Shown: positions 54,051 to 63,554, numbered from the stretch's first letter. The stretch is DNA of 64,000 nucleotides from Roseimicrobium sp. ORNL1 (GCF_011044495.1 NZ_CP049143.1:7688001-7752000), one strand, 5' to 3'. The notes: generated from the letters alone by a model not told the origin. Program-made: numbers and translations.

Positions 54051-54668
54051 TTACTTCGCCGCCACCTTCGCCGCTATCTGTGCGGTGTGCTTGCCCTGGT
54101 AGCGGGCGATGGCCAGTTCGTTTTCGCTTGGCAGGCGCTCACCTTGGGGACCCGTGATGGTCGTGGAGCCATAGGGGGAGCCACCGGTGATTTCCTTCAT
54201 GTTCAGCAGCTCCGGCGCGGCATAGGGTACGCCCACCACCACCATACCCTGGTGGAAGAGGAAGGTCTGCATGCTGATGAGCGTGGTTTCCTGGCCGCCG
54301 TGCTGGCTGGCCGTGGAGGAAAAGACGCCGCCCACCTTGCCCACCAGTGCGCCGGTGGTCCAGAGGGAGCCAGTGGCATCAAAGAAGGCCTGCATCTGTG
54401 CCGTGGCGCTGCCGAAGCGCGTGCCGGTGCCGAAGATGATGGCATCCGCTTCCCCGAGTTTCTTCGGATCCGCGATGGGCACATGGGCGAAGGCTTTCTT
54501 CGCCTCGGTGGCACCCATCTTGGCGATGATGTCGTCGGAGAGCGTTTCCTGCACCTGCAGGAGTTCCACTTCGGCACCCGCTTCACGTGCGCCGGCCGCG
54601 ATGGCCTCCGCCATGTGGTAGATGTGTCCGTACAGGCTGTAGAAGATTACTTTGACCTTGGTGCTCAT
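54051..54668 (-). CDS. wrbA: NAD(P)H:quinone oxidoreductase, WrbA type
   Basis: 205 residues from the ATG at 54668, the normal WrbA length; the frame extends 63 codons upstream through non-coding sequence. It has a flavodoxin-like fold with the FMN-binding loop KVKVIFYSLYGHIYHMAE, the family block GTGTRFGSATAQMQAFFD and the STASQHGGQETTL segment. It reduces quinones by two electrons, limiting oxidative stress. It lies 169 bp downstream of the sigma factor gene and so may have its own promoter. Confidence 0.95.
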   Translation of the reverse strand: MSTKVKVIFYSLYGHIYHMAEAIAAGAREAGAEVELLQVQETLSDDIIAKMGATEAKKAFAHVPIADPKKLGEADAIIFGTGTRFGSATAQMQAFFDATGSLWTTGALVGKVGGVFSSTASQHGGQETTLISMQTFLFHQGMVVVGVPYAAPELLNMKEITGGSPYGSTTITGPQGERLPSENELAIARYQGKHTAQIAAKVAAK

Positions 54669-54837
54669 GATGGAAGAGGGGGATGAAGGCTGTGTTTGGA
54701 TGGTGAGATTGTCAGCGCTGCGAAGTCGAAGTCGCGGCACGACGGAAATACGGCTGCGATTCCCCTTCGGTCGAGGCGAAACACGTTTCAAATAAGAGAT
54801 CGCGCAATCGCAATCCGTGCCGCCAGGATCTGCAGGC

Positions 54838-55581
54838 TCAACTGGCAAAGGAGGCAAACAGCGCCTGCAGTTCCTCCGTCACGGCGGAAGGATCGGCCAG
54901 CGTCTGGGCGATCTCGGCGCGCAACACTTCGCGATAACGCTGCCGCAGGCGATGCACTGCAACTCGTGCTGCGCCTTCGCTCATGCCCAATGTTGTTGCT
55001 ACTGTAGCGTAGGGAATCGCGCCCTTTTCCATGGTGAGGAAGGGTTTCAGGGCATCGAACAGTTCTGCTTTCTGTTCCGCAGCATGCTCGTCACGCAATC
55101 GGGCCACCACGCGCTCCAGAAGGGTCACGGCCCACGCGCGGTCATACTGGAGATCGGGGCTCAGCGTATCCACCACCTCGCACTGGTAGCGTTCATCGCC
55201 GCTCTCCCAATCCAGCGAGAGATGCACGGATCCCCCACCCCGCTTCTGCCGCGAGGCGCGGTCCCATTCGTTTGCCAGGAAATGTTTCAGCGCGGCCAGC
55301 AGGAAGGCGCGAAACTTCCCGCGCTCGCTGCTGAGTCCCTCAAGGGAATTCTTCTCCAGCAGGCGCGCGAAGAATGCCTGCGTGAGATCTTCCGCGTCTT
55401 CTTTGGTGTGGCCACGACGCCGCACATACGCATAGAGCGGGTACCAGTACGTGCGGCACAGTTCTTCCAGTGCCAGGTCAGACTCCGGTGTGCTGCGCTG
55501 TCCCGCGGCCAGCACCATGGTCCAGCGTGTGGTGGCGAACATGTCGCCGGGTGGAATGGTGTGCGCTCCGGTGGGCATCAT
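54838..55581 (-). CDS. ECF-like RNA polymerase sigma factor linked to a Ser/Thr kinase
   Basis: 247 residues, longer than typical ECF factors. Region 2 (about 35-110) has YWYPLYAYVRRRGHTKEDAEDLTQAFF. The middle is a longer linker. Region 4 (about 165-235) reads YATVATTLGMSEGAARVAVHRLRQRY (key part TTLGMSEGAARVAVHRLR). This length and pattern fit sigma factors encoded with protein kinases in Planctomycetes and Verrucomicrobia. Its start is 4 bp after the stop of the kinase gene, so the kinase is probably its regulator. An ATG one codon later is equally possible. Confidence 0.88.
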   Translation of the reverse strand: MMPTGAHTIPPGDMFATTRWTMVLAAGQRSTPESDLALEELCRTYWYPLYAYVRRRGHTKEDAEDLTQAFFARLLEKNSLEGLSSERGKFRAFLLAALKHFLANEWDRASRQKRGGGSVHLSLDWESGDERYQCEVVDTLSPDLQYDRAWAVTLLERVVARLRDEHAAEQKAELFDALKPFLTMEKGAIPYATVATTLGMSEGAARVAVHRLRQRYREVLRAEIAQTLADPSAVTEELQALFASFAS

Positions 55582-55585
55582 CAGA

Positions 55586-57901
55586 TCAGTGTGCGGAAGG
55601 GTAGTCGGGCGCGTTGGGATACAGGGACGGGGTCGTGAGCATCTTGTACCGGATCTTCACGTTGCGGTCACCGAGAGCCATGGGGAAGATTTCCAGCACG
55701 CCCTTGGTGCCGCGCCGGGTGACGAAGAAAAGCACTTCAGGTGAGAACGCCGTGGTCGCCATGAAGCCGCTGCTGCCATCCTGTGTGTATTGCTTGCGTT
55801 CCCAGTCCGCCTGACTCACAAAGCGTTCCACTTCCTCGGGCGTGATGTCATCCCATTTGAAGGTGCGTCCATTCACCGCGGGCTTCATGGCCACAGCCTC
55901 AATCAGGCGCAGAGAGCCATCGAGAGAGGACTGCATCACCACATCGCCATCGGCATCGCGCAGCCATTTCAGATTCTCTGGAGAAAGGATGGCTTCCCCA
56001 CGCTCAAACTTTTCCGAGACCGAACGGGGAGGAGAATACAGGTCGCCATTGCGAAAGGACAGAACAGAGGGAACACCCGGCCCTGGTGCCGGCAATACAC
56101 GCTCCATCGTGGGACCAAAGATGGTGGCAGCCGCATCACTCTCTGCTGGCATGGGTGCCCGCCAGTAGACGCTGACCACGCGGCCCACCACCGCTCCACT
56201 TGAAATGATGACGTCGGGCCGATTGTAGTGCGCGACCGTGAATTCATCGCCATGGACTGCTTTGACTCGGCCCACGCACACCACGCCCTGGTAGCGGTAG
56301 GCAATCAGATCTCCGCGGGAGAACCGAGTCGCGATCTTCCACACGAGCATGTGGCTGCCCTTGGGGATCTCCGGCGCGGCGGCATTCGTGGCAGCGCGGA
56401 AAGGCTCCACCAGGACCGTGCGAATCACGCCCCCGATCACGACGACCACGACCAGGGTGACCAGAGTTTTATGAAGGATGCGGCGGACGAGAGAGCGGCG
56501 ACGCCCGGATGACTCAGGGGTGGTTACGGGCGCGGGTTCCCATCGCCGCGCAATGAGCTCCGCAAACACTGCCAGCCCCATGAAGCCGAAGAATCCCAGG
56601 AACCCGAGCATCCACTCCCATCCTTCGATGAAGCCCAAAAAGCCGAGGAACCCAAGCCAGCTCAGGCTGAGGCACCACTGACCCCACTGGGTACGGAATC
56701 CCATCAAGCGATAGAGTTCCCGCCGGTGCTGGGCACTGGGTGAACTCGGAAGCGTGATGGGGGGCAGCACCGCGAGCACCGCACAGCCTCCCGCGAAGTA
56801 CCACCACCCCCTGAATCCCCAGGGATTGAAGAACACCATCAGGATGGCCACCAGAGGAACGGCCTTCCAAAGTTGCTCATTCAAGGTGATTTCGCGCTCT
56901 TGTTCTTGTTCCTGTTCCGGCTCTTCAGCTTCCGCGGCTTGTGGCGTGGATCTCACCGTCTCCACCTCGGTGCCAAATTCCGAGGCAGTTTGGTAGCGTA
57001 GCTCAGGTGCCTTCTCCAGGGCGCGCAGCACCACTTCATCCAGGCGCACATCCACCATGACCTTCCGTGAGGGAGGTTGGAATTTCCCGAGCGGCAGTTC
57101 ACCGGTGAGCAACTCGTAAAAGACCACGCCCAGTGAGTAGATGTCCGCACGGTGATCCACCTCCTGCGGACGCTCCACCTGCTCGGGCGCCATATAGTGC
57201 GGCGTGCCCATCACCTCCTGCGCGCCGGTCATGAACTGATCGTTCTCGGAGCGCTCCAGCAGCTTCGCGATGCCGAAGTCCGCGATCTTCACGCGGCCGC
57301 GCGTGTCCATCAGCACGTTCTCCGGTTTGATGTCGCGATGCACGATGCTGTTGTCATGCGCGAACTGCAGGGCATCACACACCTGGGGCACGATCTGGAG
57401 TGCCTCGCGTGGCGAGAGACGGCCGGCGCGCTCGAGCTGCCGGAGATTCACGCCATCCACGAACTCCATGATGATGTAGTTCCACCCCTCCACCTGGCCG
57501 AAGTCGTGCACGGCCACGATGTTCGGATGCACCAGCTTCGCCAGCGCGCGGGCCTCGCGTCCAAATCGCTCTGCAAAACCGGAATCCGTGCGCTGCGGGG
57601 CGAGGAGCTTCAGCGCCACAAAGCGATCCAGTGCCGGCTGGCGTGCCTTGTACACAGCGCCCATGCCGCCCCGCCCGATGAACGCGAGAATCTCCAGCTG
57701 CGGGAAAAGCCGCGCGACTTCCGCAATCGACGGTGGCTCGAAGGATGAGGCGCCGCCCCTGGTGGGTGCATCCGTCATGACGCCTTGCTGCAAGAGGCAG
57801 GCGGCACACAGGCCTTCCAGTCGGCCCGGAGGCAGCAGCGCGCCGCATTGCACGCATTTCTTCGCTCCCGGAGGGCTGCCTGATGGCGGTGATGTGTTCA
57901 T
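55586..57901 (-). CDS. Ser/Thr protein kinase fused to a signal-peptidase-I-like domain without catalytic residues
   Basis: 771 residues. A zinc ribbon comes first (C16, C19, C32, C35). The PknB-type kinase (about 70-320) is intact: GRGGMG loop 76-81, Lys98, HRDIKPEN 188-195, DFG 208-210 and APE 238-240. A Glu/Gln-rich linker leads to several membrane segments (about 343-380, 410-450 and 476-495). Residues about 497-580 (VEPFR, then KGSHMLVWK, RGDLIAYRY, GDEF) align by eye with signal peptidase I. The serine and lysine positions are Ala507 and Gly544, so it cannot be an active S26 peptidase. The C-terminal 190 residues are unassigned. It precedes an ECF sigma gene by 4 bp. Confidence 0.85.
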   Translation of the reverse strand: MNTSPPSGSPPGAKKCVQCGALLPPGRLEGLCAACLLQQGVMTDAPTRGGASSFEPPSIAEVARLFPQLEILAFIGRGGMGAVYKARQPALDRFVALKLLAPQRTDSGFAERFGREARALAKLVHPNIVAVHDFGQVEGWNYIIMEFVDGVNLRQLERAGRLSPREALQIVPQVCDALQFAHDNSIVHRDIKPENVLMDTRGRVKIADFGIAKLLERSENDQFMTGAQEVMGTPHYMAPEQVERPQEVDHRADIYSLGVVFYELLTGELPLGKFQPPSRKVMVDVRLDEVVLRALEKAPELRYQTASEFGTEVETVRSTPQAAEAEEPEQEQEQEREITLNEQLWKAVPLVAILMVFFNPWGFRGWWYFAGGCAVLAVLPPITLPSSPSAQHRRELYRLMGFRTQWGQWCLSLSWLGFLGFLGFIEGWEWMLGFLGFFGFMGLAVFAELIARRWEPAPVTTPESSGRRRSLVRRILHKTLVTLVVVVVIGGVIRTVLVEPFRAATNAAAPEIPKGSHMLVWKIATRFSRGDLIAYRYQGVVCVGRVKAVHGDEFTVAHYNRPDVIISSGAVVGRVVSVYWRAPMPAESDAAATIFGPTMERVLPAPGPGVPSVLSFRNGDLYSPPRSVSEKFERGEAILSPENLKWLRDADGDVVMQSSLDGSLRLIEAVAMKPAVNGRTFKWDDITPEEVERFVSQADWERKQYTQDGSSGFMATTAFSPEVLFFVTRRGTKGVLEIFPMALGDRNVKIRYKMLTTPSLYPNAPDYPSAH

Positions 57902-58015
57902 ATGCGTCCCTCAGAAGCAAATCTGGAAATACGTTACGCGATTTTTCTCCGTGGTATCCAGAGGGATTTCTTTCCAGTTGCGCGGCCCTGGGAATCCAAG
58001 CAGTAGCAGGCAGCA

Positions 58016-59011
58016 ATGCCCGTTCTCACCTCGCGACTTTCCTGGATCGATCTGATGCGGGGTCTTGCCGTGGTGGGCATGCTGGTCACGCATGTGATGA
58101 ATGCCTTTCTCCACCCAGTCTATGAGAACACGGGGTGGCGGCATGAGTTCAGTTCCTACAGTGGTCTGGTGGCGCCCTCGTTTTTCTGGATTGCCGGTTA
58201 TGTGCAGGGCCTGGCCATCCGTCGAGCGCACCGCGAACAGAAGCCGGTGGGTGGCTTCCACCGCTGGCACCGTTTGGGGATCGTCTTGCTCATCGGCTAC
58301 CTGCTGCATCTGCCGCTCGCATATTGGTTGAAGGGTGACTTCGGCTCCGAGAGCTGGAAGACCTTCCTGCAGGTGGATGCCCTGCAATGTCTCGCGGCGA
58401 GCCTCGCGCTGCTGCTGAGCATGGGCATTGCCGGAGTGCGATGGTTTGAGTTGCTGGTGGTAGCAGCCGGTGGATTGGCCGTGTTCCTGGCACCTCTGGC
58501 GGGCACGTGGCACACGGGATTCTGGTTTCTTGATGCGTGGCTGAATCACGACACCGGCTCGCTGTTCCCGCTCTTCCCGTGGTTTGGGTTTGCTGCCGCC
58601 GGTTGTCTGGCCAGCCGCTGGGAGCCCTCGTGGAAGTGGTTTGTGCCGCTTTCCGCATTGCTGGTTGCCAGCGGTTACATGTTTGAACCCAGTTCGTGGT
58701 CCTATACGCATCCGTCATTCTTTGCCGAGCGACTCGGTTGGGTGTGCCTCATCGCGGCGGTCATGCATGGCATGGCCAGGTGGTTCGCGCCGCAATGGCT
58801 GCTGCTGGCGGGGAGAGAGTCCTTGTTTGTCTATGTCTCCCACCTGCTGATTCTGTTCTCCATTCCCTTCACGGGAAAGACGCTCACGGAAGCCATTGGC
58901 CACACACTCTCGCCCTGGCAGGTGCTCCTTCTTTCGGTCGCGTTGGTGGTCGTATGCCTCTGGCTGGCCGCGCTCAATGAACGACGAAAGCGCCGTCTCC
59001 TGACAAAGTGA
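58016..59011 (+). CDS. HGSNAT-like (DUF1624) membrane acyltransferase
   Basis: 331 residues with about nine to ten membrane segments. The N-terminus matches the heparan-alpha-glucosaminide N-acetyltransferase catalytic family: RLSWIDLMRGLAVVGMLVTHVM, with the conserved His in the first span, then GLVAPSFFWIAGYV. Eukaryotic homologues acetylate glucosamine across a membrane. In bacteria the acceptor is usually unknown. It is followed after 111 bp by a GT39 glycosyltransferase, hinting at modification of a lipid-linked or envelope sugar (inference). Confidence 0.8.
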   Translation: MPVLTSRLSWIDLMRGLAVVGMLVTHVMNAFLHPVYENTGWRHEFSSYSGLVAPSFFWIAGYVQGLAIRRAHREQKPVGGFHRWHRLGIVLLIGYLLHLPLAYWLKGDFGSESWKTFLQVDALQCLAASLALLLSMGIAGVRWFELLVVAAGGLAVFLAPLAGTWHTGFWFLDAWLNHDTGSLFPLFPWFGFAAAGCLASRWEPSWKWFVPLSALLVASGYMFEPSSWSYTHPSFFAERLGWVCLIAAVMHGMARWFAPQWLLLAGRESLFVYVSHLLILFSIPFTGKTLTEAIGHTLSPWQVLLLSVALVVVCLWLAALNERRKRRLLTK

Positions 59012-59122
59012 CGGGATCGTCAATTGCACCCGTGGACGCGTGCCGCATGGAAGGCGTGCACCTGCCATGCCGGTCATTTTCACCCTCACCGTCCGCTGCC
59101 TGTTCGCGTGGCAGCGCTTCTC

Positions 59123-60952
59123 ATGAGCGCCCTCTGGTCCCGCCTGACCAGCCGCCACGCCTGGCTGGTGCTCCTCGCGCTGACACTGCTCCTGTATCTG
59201 CCGGGCACAGGATCCATCCCGCTGATGGATCGCGATGAGCCGCGCTTCGCGCGCGCCACGGCGGAGATGATGCAGCGGGGTTCGTGGGTCCTGCCGTATT
59301 TCAATTCCGATCCTGCCCAAACAGACGCGCAGAGAGTCGCGCTGATGAAGGAGGGACGCAGCGCGGTGGAAGTCGGCTTTCGTTTCGACAAACCCCCGCT
59401 CACCTACTGGTGGATGCGCCTGCATTTTCACCTGTTGGGATTCAATGAGCTCGCCGCGCGTATGCACTCGGTGCTTTCCGTGTGGCTGGTGGCACTGGTG
59501 ATCTTCCGCCTGGGGAACGATCTCGGGGGGCGCGCCGCCGGATGGTGGGGGGCGGTGGGATGGATCACATCACTCCAAGCTCTCATCCATGGACGGCTCT
59601 GCGTGGCGGACATGCCCATGGTGTTCTGCGTTTCACTGGCCATGCTGGCGCTATCGAAGATTCTGCTTTCACCCCCGGACAAGGCGCGGCCGTTCAGCAA
59701 GTGGTGGTGGATCTTGTGGGTATCACTGGGTCTCGGTTTCCTGGCGAAGGGGCCCATTGCCCTGCTGGTGCCCGCGCTCGCGCTCGTGCTGTACCGTGTG
59801 GCCTTCTGGAGAAAGCCGGTGCCGTGGGGCAAGCTGGGCCTCGGCGCTGGTGTGGTGCTGGCGCTGGCCATCGTGGCCGCGTGGGGCATTCCGGCTCTCG
59901 TTCAGACAGAAGGAAAATTCTGGAATGTGGGCATGGGTGAGCATGTGGTGAAGCGCGGTACCCAGGCATTCAACGGCCGCACCATCCTGCCTGGCTACTA
60001 CCTCATCAGCGCCTTCCTCAGCCTGCTGCCGTGGATGGTGTTCCTCCCCAGGATCTGGCGTCATGTGCGCTCCCACTGGGATGCCCCTCGTGCGCTGCTC
60101 GTGGCATGGTTCGCCGCCCCGCAGCTGATCTTTCTCTTCTACGCGACCCAGCTTCCGCACTACACCATGCCGGGCTTTGCAGGGTTCTTTGTGTTGCTGG
60201 GCCTGACCATGGCCGATGCGGAACAGAAGCGGTCAACCGTTCCGGCGAAGCTGGGCTCTTTCGGTGCTTCGTACCTTGGCGTGTTTGCCCTGCTGTCCGT
60301 GGGCATCATCACTGCGGTGTGGGTGGGCGGCCTGGTGCCACAACCGGCATTGCGCCTGATGATCACCAGCGGTGCCGTCATGTTGGGTGCGCTTGCCGCG
60401 TTGGGCGCGGCGGCGGTGTGGCGTCGCTGGACACTGGCCGGATTTTCGCTGGCCGCGCTGGTGTTCGGGCTCGCGGTGTTTGGTGCTTCGCTACGTTCCA
60501 TTCACCCGATCGTCCAGATGGCACCGGTGCTGCGCGGGCTTCCCAAGGAGTCGAATGCCCTCGCGTGGCAGTACACGGAGCCGTGCCTGGTCTTCTACTC
60601 GGACCATCCCTGGACCATGCTCTCCAAGATCGATCGTGTCCGCGAGCGCATGCAACAGCCGCGCACGGGCGTGGTCGTCACACAGATCTCCGAGTGGACT
60701 CTGGCCCACTGGTGGAAGTGCCTCACCAGTGCCACGAAAGACGAGCATCCGAAAGCGGCTCGCGATTTCCAGAAGGAAGTGGACGCCCTCACCCAGGCGG
60801 TGAGTACGGACTACGACTGGACGGATTCCAGCGGCTTCAACGCCGCCCGCAGCAGTTGGGTCACCGTGCGGGTGTTTGTGCGGAAGTCGCCGCCGAAATC
60901 TTCAAGAGCGGAGCTCACTGCCACTGCTCAAGACGACGGCGCCAAGCGGTGA
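59123..60952 (+). CDS. Family 39 (ArnT/PMT-like) membrane glycosyltransferase
   Basis: 609 residues from the ATG at 59123; the frame opens 33 codons earlier but without membrane character. There are about ten to twelve membrane segments. The first periplasmic loop has the GT39 motif PLMDRDEPRFARATAEM, where the DE pair is catalytic, and FRFDKPPLTYWWM. Such enzymes use polyprenyl-phosphate sugars on the periplasmic face, as ArnT does for lipid A. A soluble C-terminal part (about 490-609) follows. The 3' end overlaps the convergent PAP2 gene by 51 bp. Confidence 0.9.
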   Translation: MSALWSRLTSRHAWLVLLALTLLLYLPGTGSIPLMDRDEPRFARATAEMMQRGSWVLPYFNSDPAQTDAQRVALMKEGRSAVEVGFRFDKPPLTYWWMRLHFHLLGFNELAARMHSVLSVWLVALVIFRLGNDLGGRAAGWWGAVGWITSLQALIHGRLCVADMPMVFCVSLAMLALSKILLSPPDKARPFSKWWWILWVSLGLGFLAKGPIALLVPALALVLYRVAFWRKPVPWGKLGLGAGVVLALAIVAAWGIPALVQTEGKFWNVGMGEHVVKRGTQAFNGRTILPGYYLISAFLSLLPWMVFLPRIWRHVRSHWDAPRALLVAWFAAPQLIFLFYATQLPHYTMPGFAGFFVLLGLTMADAEQKRSTVPAKLGSFGASYLGVFALLSVGIITAVWVGGLVPQPALRLMITSGAVMLGALAALGAAAVWRRWTLAGFSLAALVFGLAVFGASLRSIHPIVQMAPVLRGLPKESNALAWQYTEPCLVFYSDHPWTMLSKIDRVRERMQQPRTGVVVTQISEWTLAHWWKCLTSATKDEHPKAARDFQKEVDALTQAVSTDYDWTDSSGFNAARSSWVTVRVFVRKSPPKSSRAELTATAQDDGAKR

Positions 60953-61807
60953 AGGGGAAGTCACGGGGACAGGGAGGACACCCTCCGTGGGTTCCATGTC
61001 CTGCAGTTGCTCCTCCTCTTCCTCCGTGGGGCCATCCGGTCCATCGCCAGCACGGATGTGTCTGGTACGTCGTACCGCCAGACCCAAAGGCACGCCGAAG
61101 AGCACCGCCAGCCAGATGGCCACGGCCACGTCCGAAGGGTGATGCTGGTTGCCATACATGCGCGCCCAGCACACGCCGCCGGCCGCGATCAAGGCCGGCA
61201 CCCCCACGGGCGGCATGGCCACCGCGAGGGGAATGGCTGAGCCAAACGCCGTGGCCGTATGACCAGAGGGGAAGGAATTGTAGTTCCATCGCACCTGTGG
61301 ACCGTAGATGCCGTCCCTCACACCATCGCGCTCGATGGCGCGCGGACGTGGCCGCCCCACCGTGAAGCGAAACACATTGGCCACCGCGCCGGCGAAAATC
61401 GCGCACAGCATGCTCGCCACCGCGAGCCGCTGGAAATAACGCGAACGGAAGGCGCGCCCTCCGAGCCAGAGACCCACGACGAGCACGAGGTTGTATCCGG
61501 CGAAGTCACCCCACTCGCCGATGTCTCCGGAGAGATCCTTCAGGTCCTGGCGCAGCTCCTTGTTGGGGACATGCTTCAATTGCAGCGCGCGCAGCACTTC
61601 GCTGTCCTTCGGCAGCAAAAGGAAACCGATGGCGAGGAGCACGAACAACGTGATGGCGATGATCAATCGCGCACGACGACGAAAGGTGCCTGCCATGTGT
61701 TTGCATAGCAGGGTGATGTCCGGCCACATTTTCATGGTGGTCGGCAGGCGACGGCGTTTTCTCCGCCGCACTATCTTCACGAGGGGAGAGTTCATGATCT
61801 CCCCCAT
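60902..61807 (-). CDS. PAP2-family membrane phosphatase
   Basis: 301 residues from the ATG at 61807; ATGs at 61795 and 61735 are alternatives. About five to six membrane segments. The three PAP2 motifs are seen: FRFTVGRPRP (an Arg where Lys is usual), SFPSGHTA and RMYGNQHHPSDV. It removes phosphate from lipid phosphates, possibly undecaprenyl diphosphate, and this would suit the adjacent polyprenyl-phosphate-using GT39. The acidic C-terminal tail (PTEEEEEQLQ) is unusual. The last 51 bp overlap the GT39 gene on the other strand. Confidence 0.88.
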   Translation of the reverse strand: MGEIMNSPLVKIVRRRKRRRLPTTMKMWPDITLLCKHMAGTFRRRARLIIAITLFVLLAIGFLLLPKDSEVLRALQLKHVPNKELRQDLKDLSGDIGEWGDFAGYNLVLVVGLWLGGRAFRSRYFQRLAVASMLCAIFAGAVANVFRFTVGRPRPRAIERDGVRDGIYGPQVRWNYNSFPSGHTATAFGSAIPLAVAMPPVGVPALIAAGGVCWARMYGNQHHPSDVAVAIWLAVLFGVPLGLAVRRTRHIRAGDGPDGPTEEEEEQLQDMEPTEGVLPVPVTSPSPLGAVVLSSGSELRS

Positions 61808-61819
61808 ATGAAACGCAAA

Positions 61820-61842
61820 CCCTCCGGTGAACCACCGGAGGG
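61820..61842 (-). terminator. Hairpin terminator after actP
   Basis: A perfect 10-bp stem (CCCTCCGGTG/CACCGGAGGG) with a 3-nt loop, 89 bp after the actP stop. The minus strand continues TTTGCGTTTC, a broken T-tract. A second small stem (CCGCGC/GCGCGG) lies at 61881-61894. Confidence 0.6.
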
Positions 61843-61931
61843 CTGCAACATCTACGCCATGTGAAGTTCCCGGCACACTTCCGCGCTTGCGCGGTATGAA
61901 CGAGAACCTCGCTTTCGCGATTAAAATCCGA

Positions 61932-63551
61932 TCAATGCGAGGAAGCCTTTTCCGCGCCGAGGCCGGTCTGCGCGCGGACGCTCAGCTCGGTGAACTTCGC
62001 TTCCGCATCTGGATCGCGTGCGGAGAGCAGTGTGCCCAGCCAGGCGCCAAGGAATCCGAGCGGGATGCTCACGATGCCGGGATTCTCCAGCGGGAAAGGA
62101 GCGGTCTTGGCATCGAAGAGTCCATTCTTGCTCAGGAGGATGAGCACAATGGAGGCGACGAGACCCACGCCCAGGCCTGAGACGGCGCCCGTGGTATTGA
62201 AGCGCTTCCAGAACACGGAGAAGAGAATCACCGGTAAGTTGGCGGAGGCAGCCACCGAGAACGCGAGGCCCACCAGCATGGCCGCATTCACACTGGAGCC
62301 CAGCTTGATGGCTAGACCGATACTGACCGCTCCCACGAAGAAGGCGGTGATACGGGCCACGCGTACTTCCTCACCCACGGTCTTCTCTTTGCCGTGGTGA
62401 ATCACGTTCGTGTAGAAGTCGTGTGCGAAGGAGGTGCTGGCGCTCATCGTCAGACCGGCGACCACCGCGAGAATGGTGGCGAATGCGACGGCGCTGATGA
62501 AGGCGAAGAACATTTCACCACCCAGGACGTGGGCCAGTGTGGGCGCCACCATGTTTCCATTGGGAAGGCCCTTGGCATCCAGCGGGATGTGTCCTGCGGT
62601 GACTTCAGCAGGGATGCTGGTGATCTTGAGCAGGGTGGCCGCGCCAAAACCAAAGAACGTGGTGAGCACGTAGAAGACACCGATGATGGCCGTGGCCCAC
62701 ACCACGCTGTTGCGCGCAGTCTTTGCGTCCGGCACGGTGTAGAAGCGCACAAGGATATGTGGCAGACCGGCGGTGCCCAGCACGAGACCCAATGCCAGCG
62801 AGATGAAGTCCCAGTGTCCCCAGGGATTGGCTTCCGTATGGCCAAATTTCATGCCCGGGTCGAGCAGGTTCACCGGAGGTTTCGTGCCGGCGTAGTCTGC
62901 CTTCGAAACGTGCTCGAAGAAGGTGGCAAAGCTGAAGTCATGCTTCGCAAGAACCATGTAGCTCAGTGCGAAGGCGCCCCCCATGAGGAGGATGGCCTTG
63001 ATGATCTGCACCCACGTGGTGGCGAGCATGCCGCCGAAGACCACATACACCAGCATGAGAACACCCACCCCGATCACCGCGGGAGCGAACGGCACCCCGA
63101 TGAGCTGCTCGATGATCCCTCCTGCGCCTACCATCTGCGCGATCATGTAGAAGGTGGAAACGGTGAGCGTGCTCAGCGAGGCCATGGCGCGCACCGGGCG
63201 CTGCTTCATGCGGTAGGCCAGCAGGTCTGCCATGGTGTACTTGCCCGCATTGCGCAGCGGTTCGGCGACCAGCAGGAGCACCGTCAGATACGCCACGAGG
63301 AATCCCACGGAGTACATGAAGCCGTCGTAACCCTTGAGGCAGATCATGCCGGAGATCCCCAGGAAGCTGGCGGCACTCATGTAGTCACCAGCGACGGCAA
63401 GACCATTCTGCCAGCCGGTGATGGAGCGGCCTGCGGCAAAGTAGGCGGCCGAACCGGTCGCCTTTCTCGCACTGAAATACGTGATGACGAGTGTGAGCGC
63501 CACGAAGGCGAGGAACATCCCCAAGGCTGGGGTGATGGTAAAGGCGAGCAT
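61932..63551 (-). CDS. actP: Cation/acetate symporter (sodium:solute symporter family)
   Basis: 539 residues with about 13 membrane segments. The SSS-family core includes YFAAGRSITGWQNGLAVAGDYMSAASFLGI (key part GRSITGWQNGLAVAGDYMSA) and MVGAGGIIEQLIG, typical of ActP. It imports acetate and other short carboxylates with sodium. It starts 3 bp after the DUF485 gene, which is the standard actP companion. No acetyl-CoA synthetase gene lies in the window. Confidence 0.95.
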   Translation of the reverse strand: MLAFTITPALGMFLAFVALTLVITYFSARKATGSAAYFAAGRSITGWQNGLAVAGDYMSAASFLGISGMICLKGYDGFMYSVGFLVAYLTVLLLVAEPLRNAGKYTMADLLAYRMKQRPVRAMASLSTLTVSTFYMIAQMVGAGGIIEQLIGVPFAPAVIGVGVLMLVYVVFGGMLATTWVQIIKAILLMGGAFALSYMVLAKHDFSFATFFEHVSKADYAGTKPPVNLLDPGMKFGHTEANPWGHWDFISLALGLVLGTAGLPHILVRFYTVPDAKTARNSVVWATAIIGVFYVLTTFFGFGAATLLKITSIPAEVTAGHIPLDAKGLPNGNMVAPTLAHVLGGEMFFAFISAVAFATILAVVAGLTMSASTSFAHDFYTNVIHHGKEKTVGEEVRVARITAFFVGAVSIGLAIKLGSSVNAAMLVGLAFSVAASANLPVILFSVFWKRFNTTGAVSGLGVGLVASIVLILLSKNGLFDAKTAPFPLENPGIVSIPLGFLGAWLGTLLSARDPDAEAKFTELSVRAQTGLGAEKASSH

Positions 63552-63554
63552 GGA

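Noticed and set aside
60031-61365. 444-codon frame overlapping the GT39 and PAP2 genes
   Set aside because: It is a frame-shifted reading of two well-supported genes, with Arg/Ser/Pro-rich composition.
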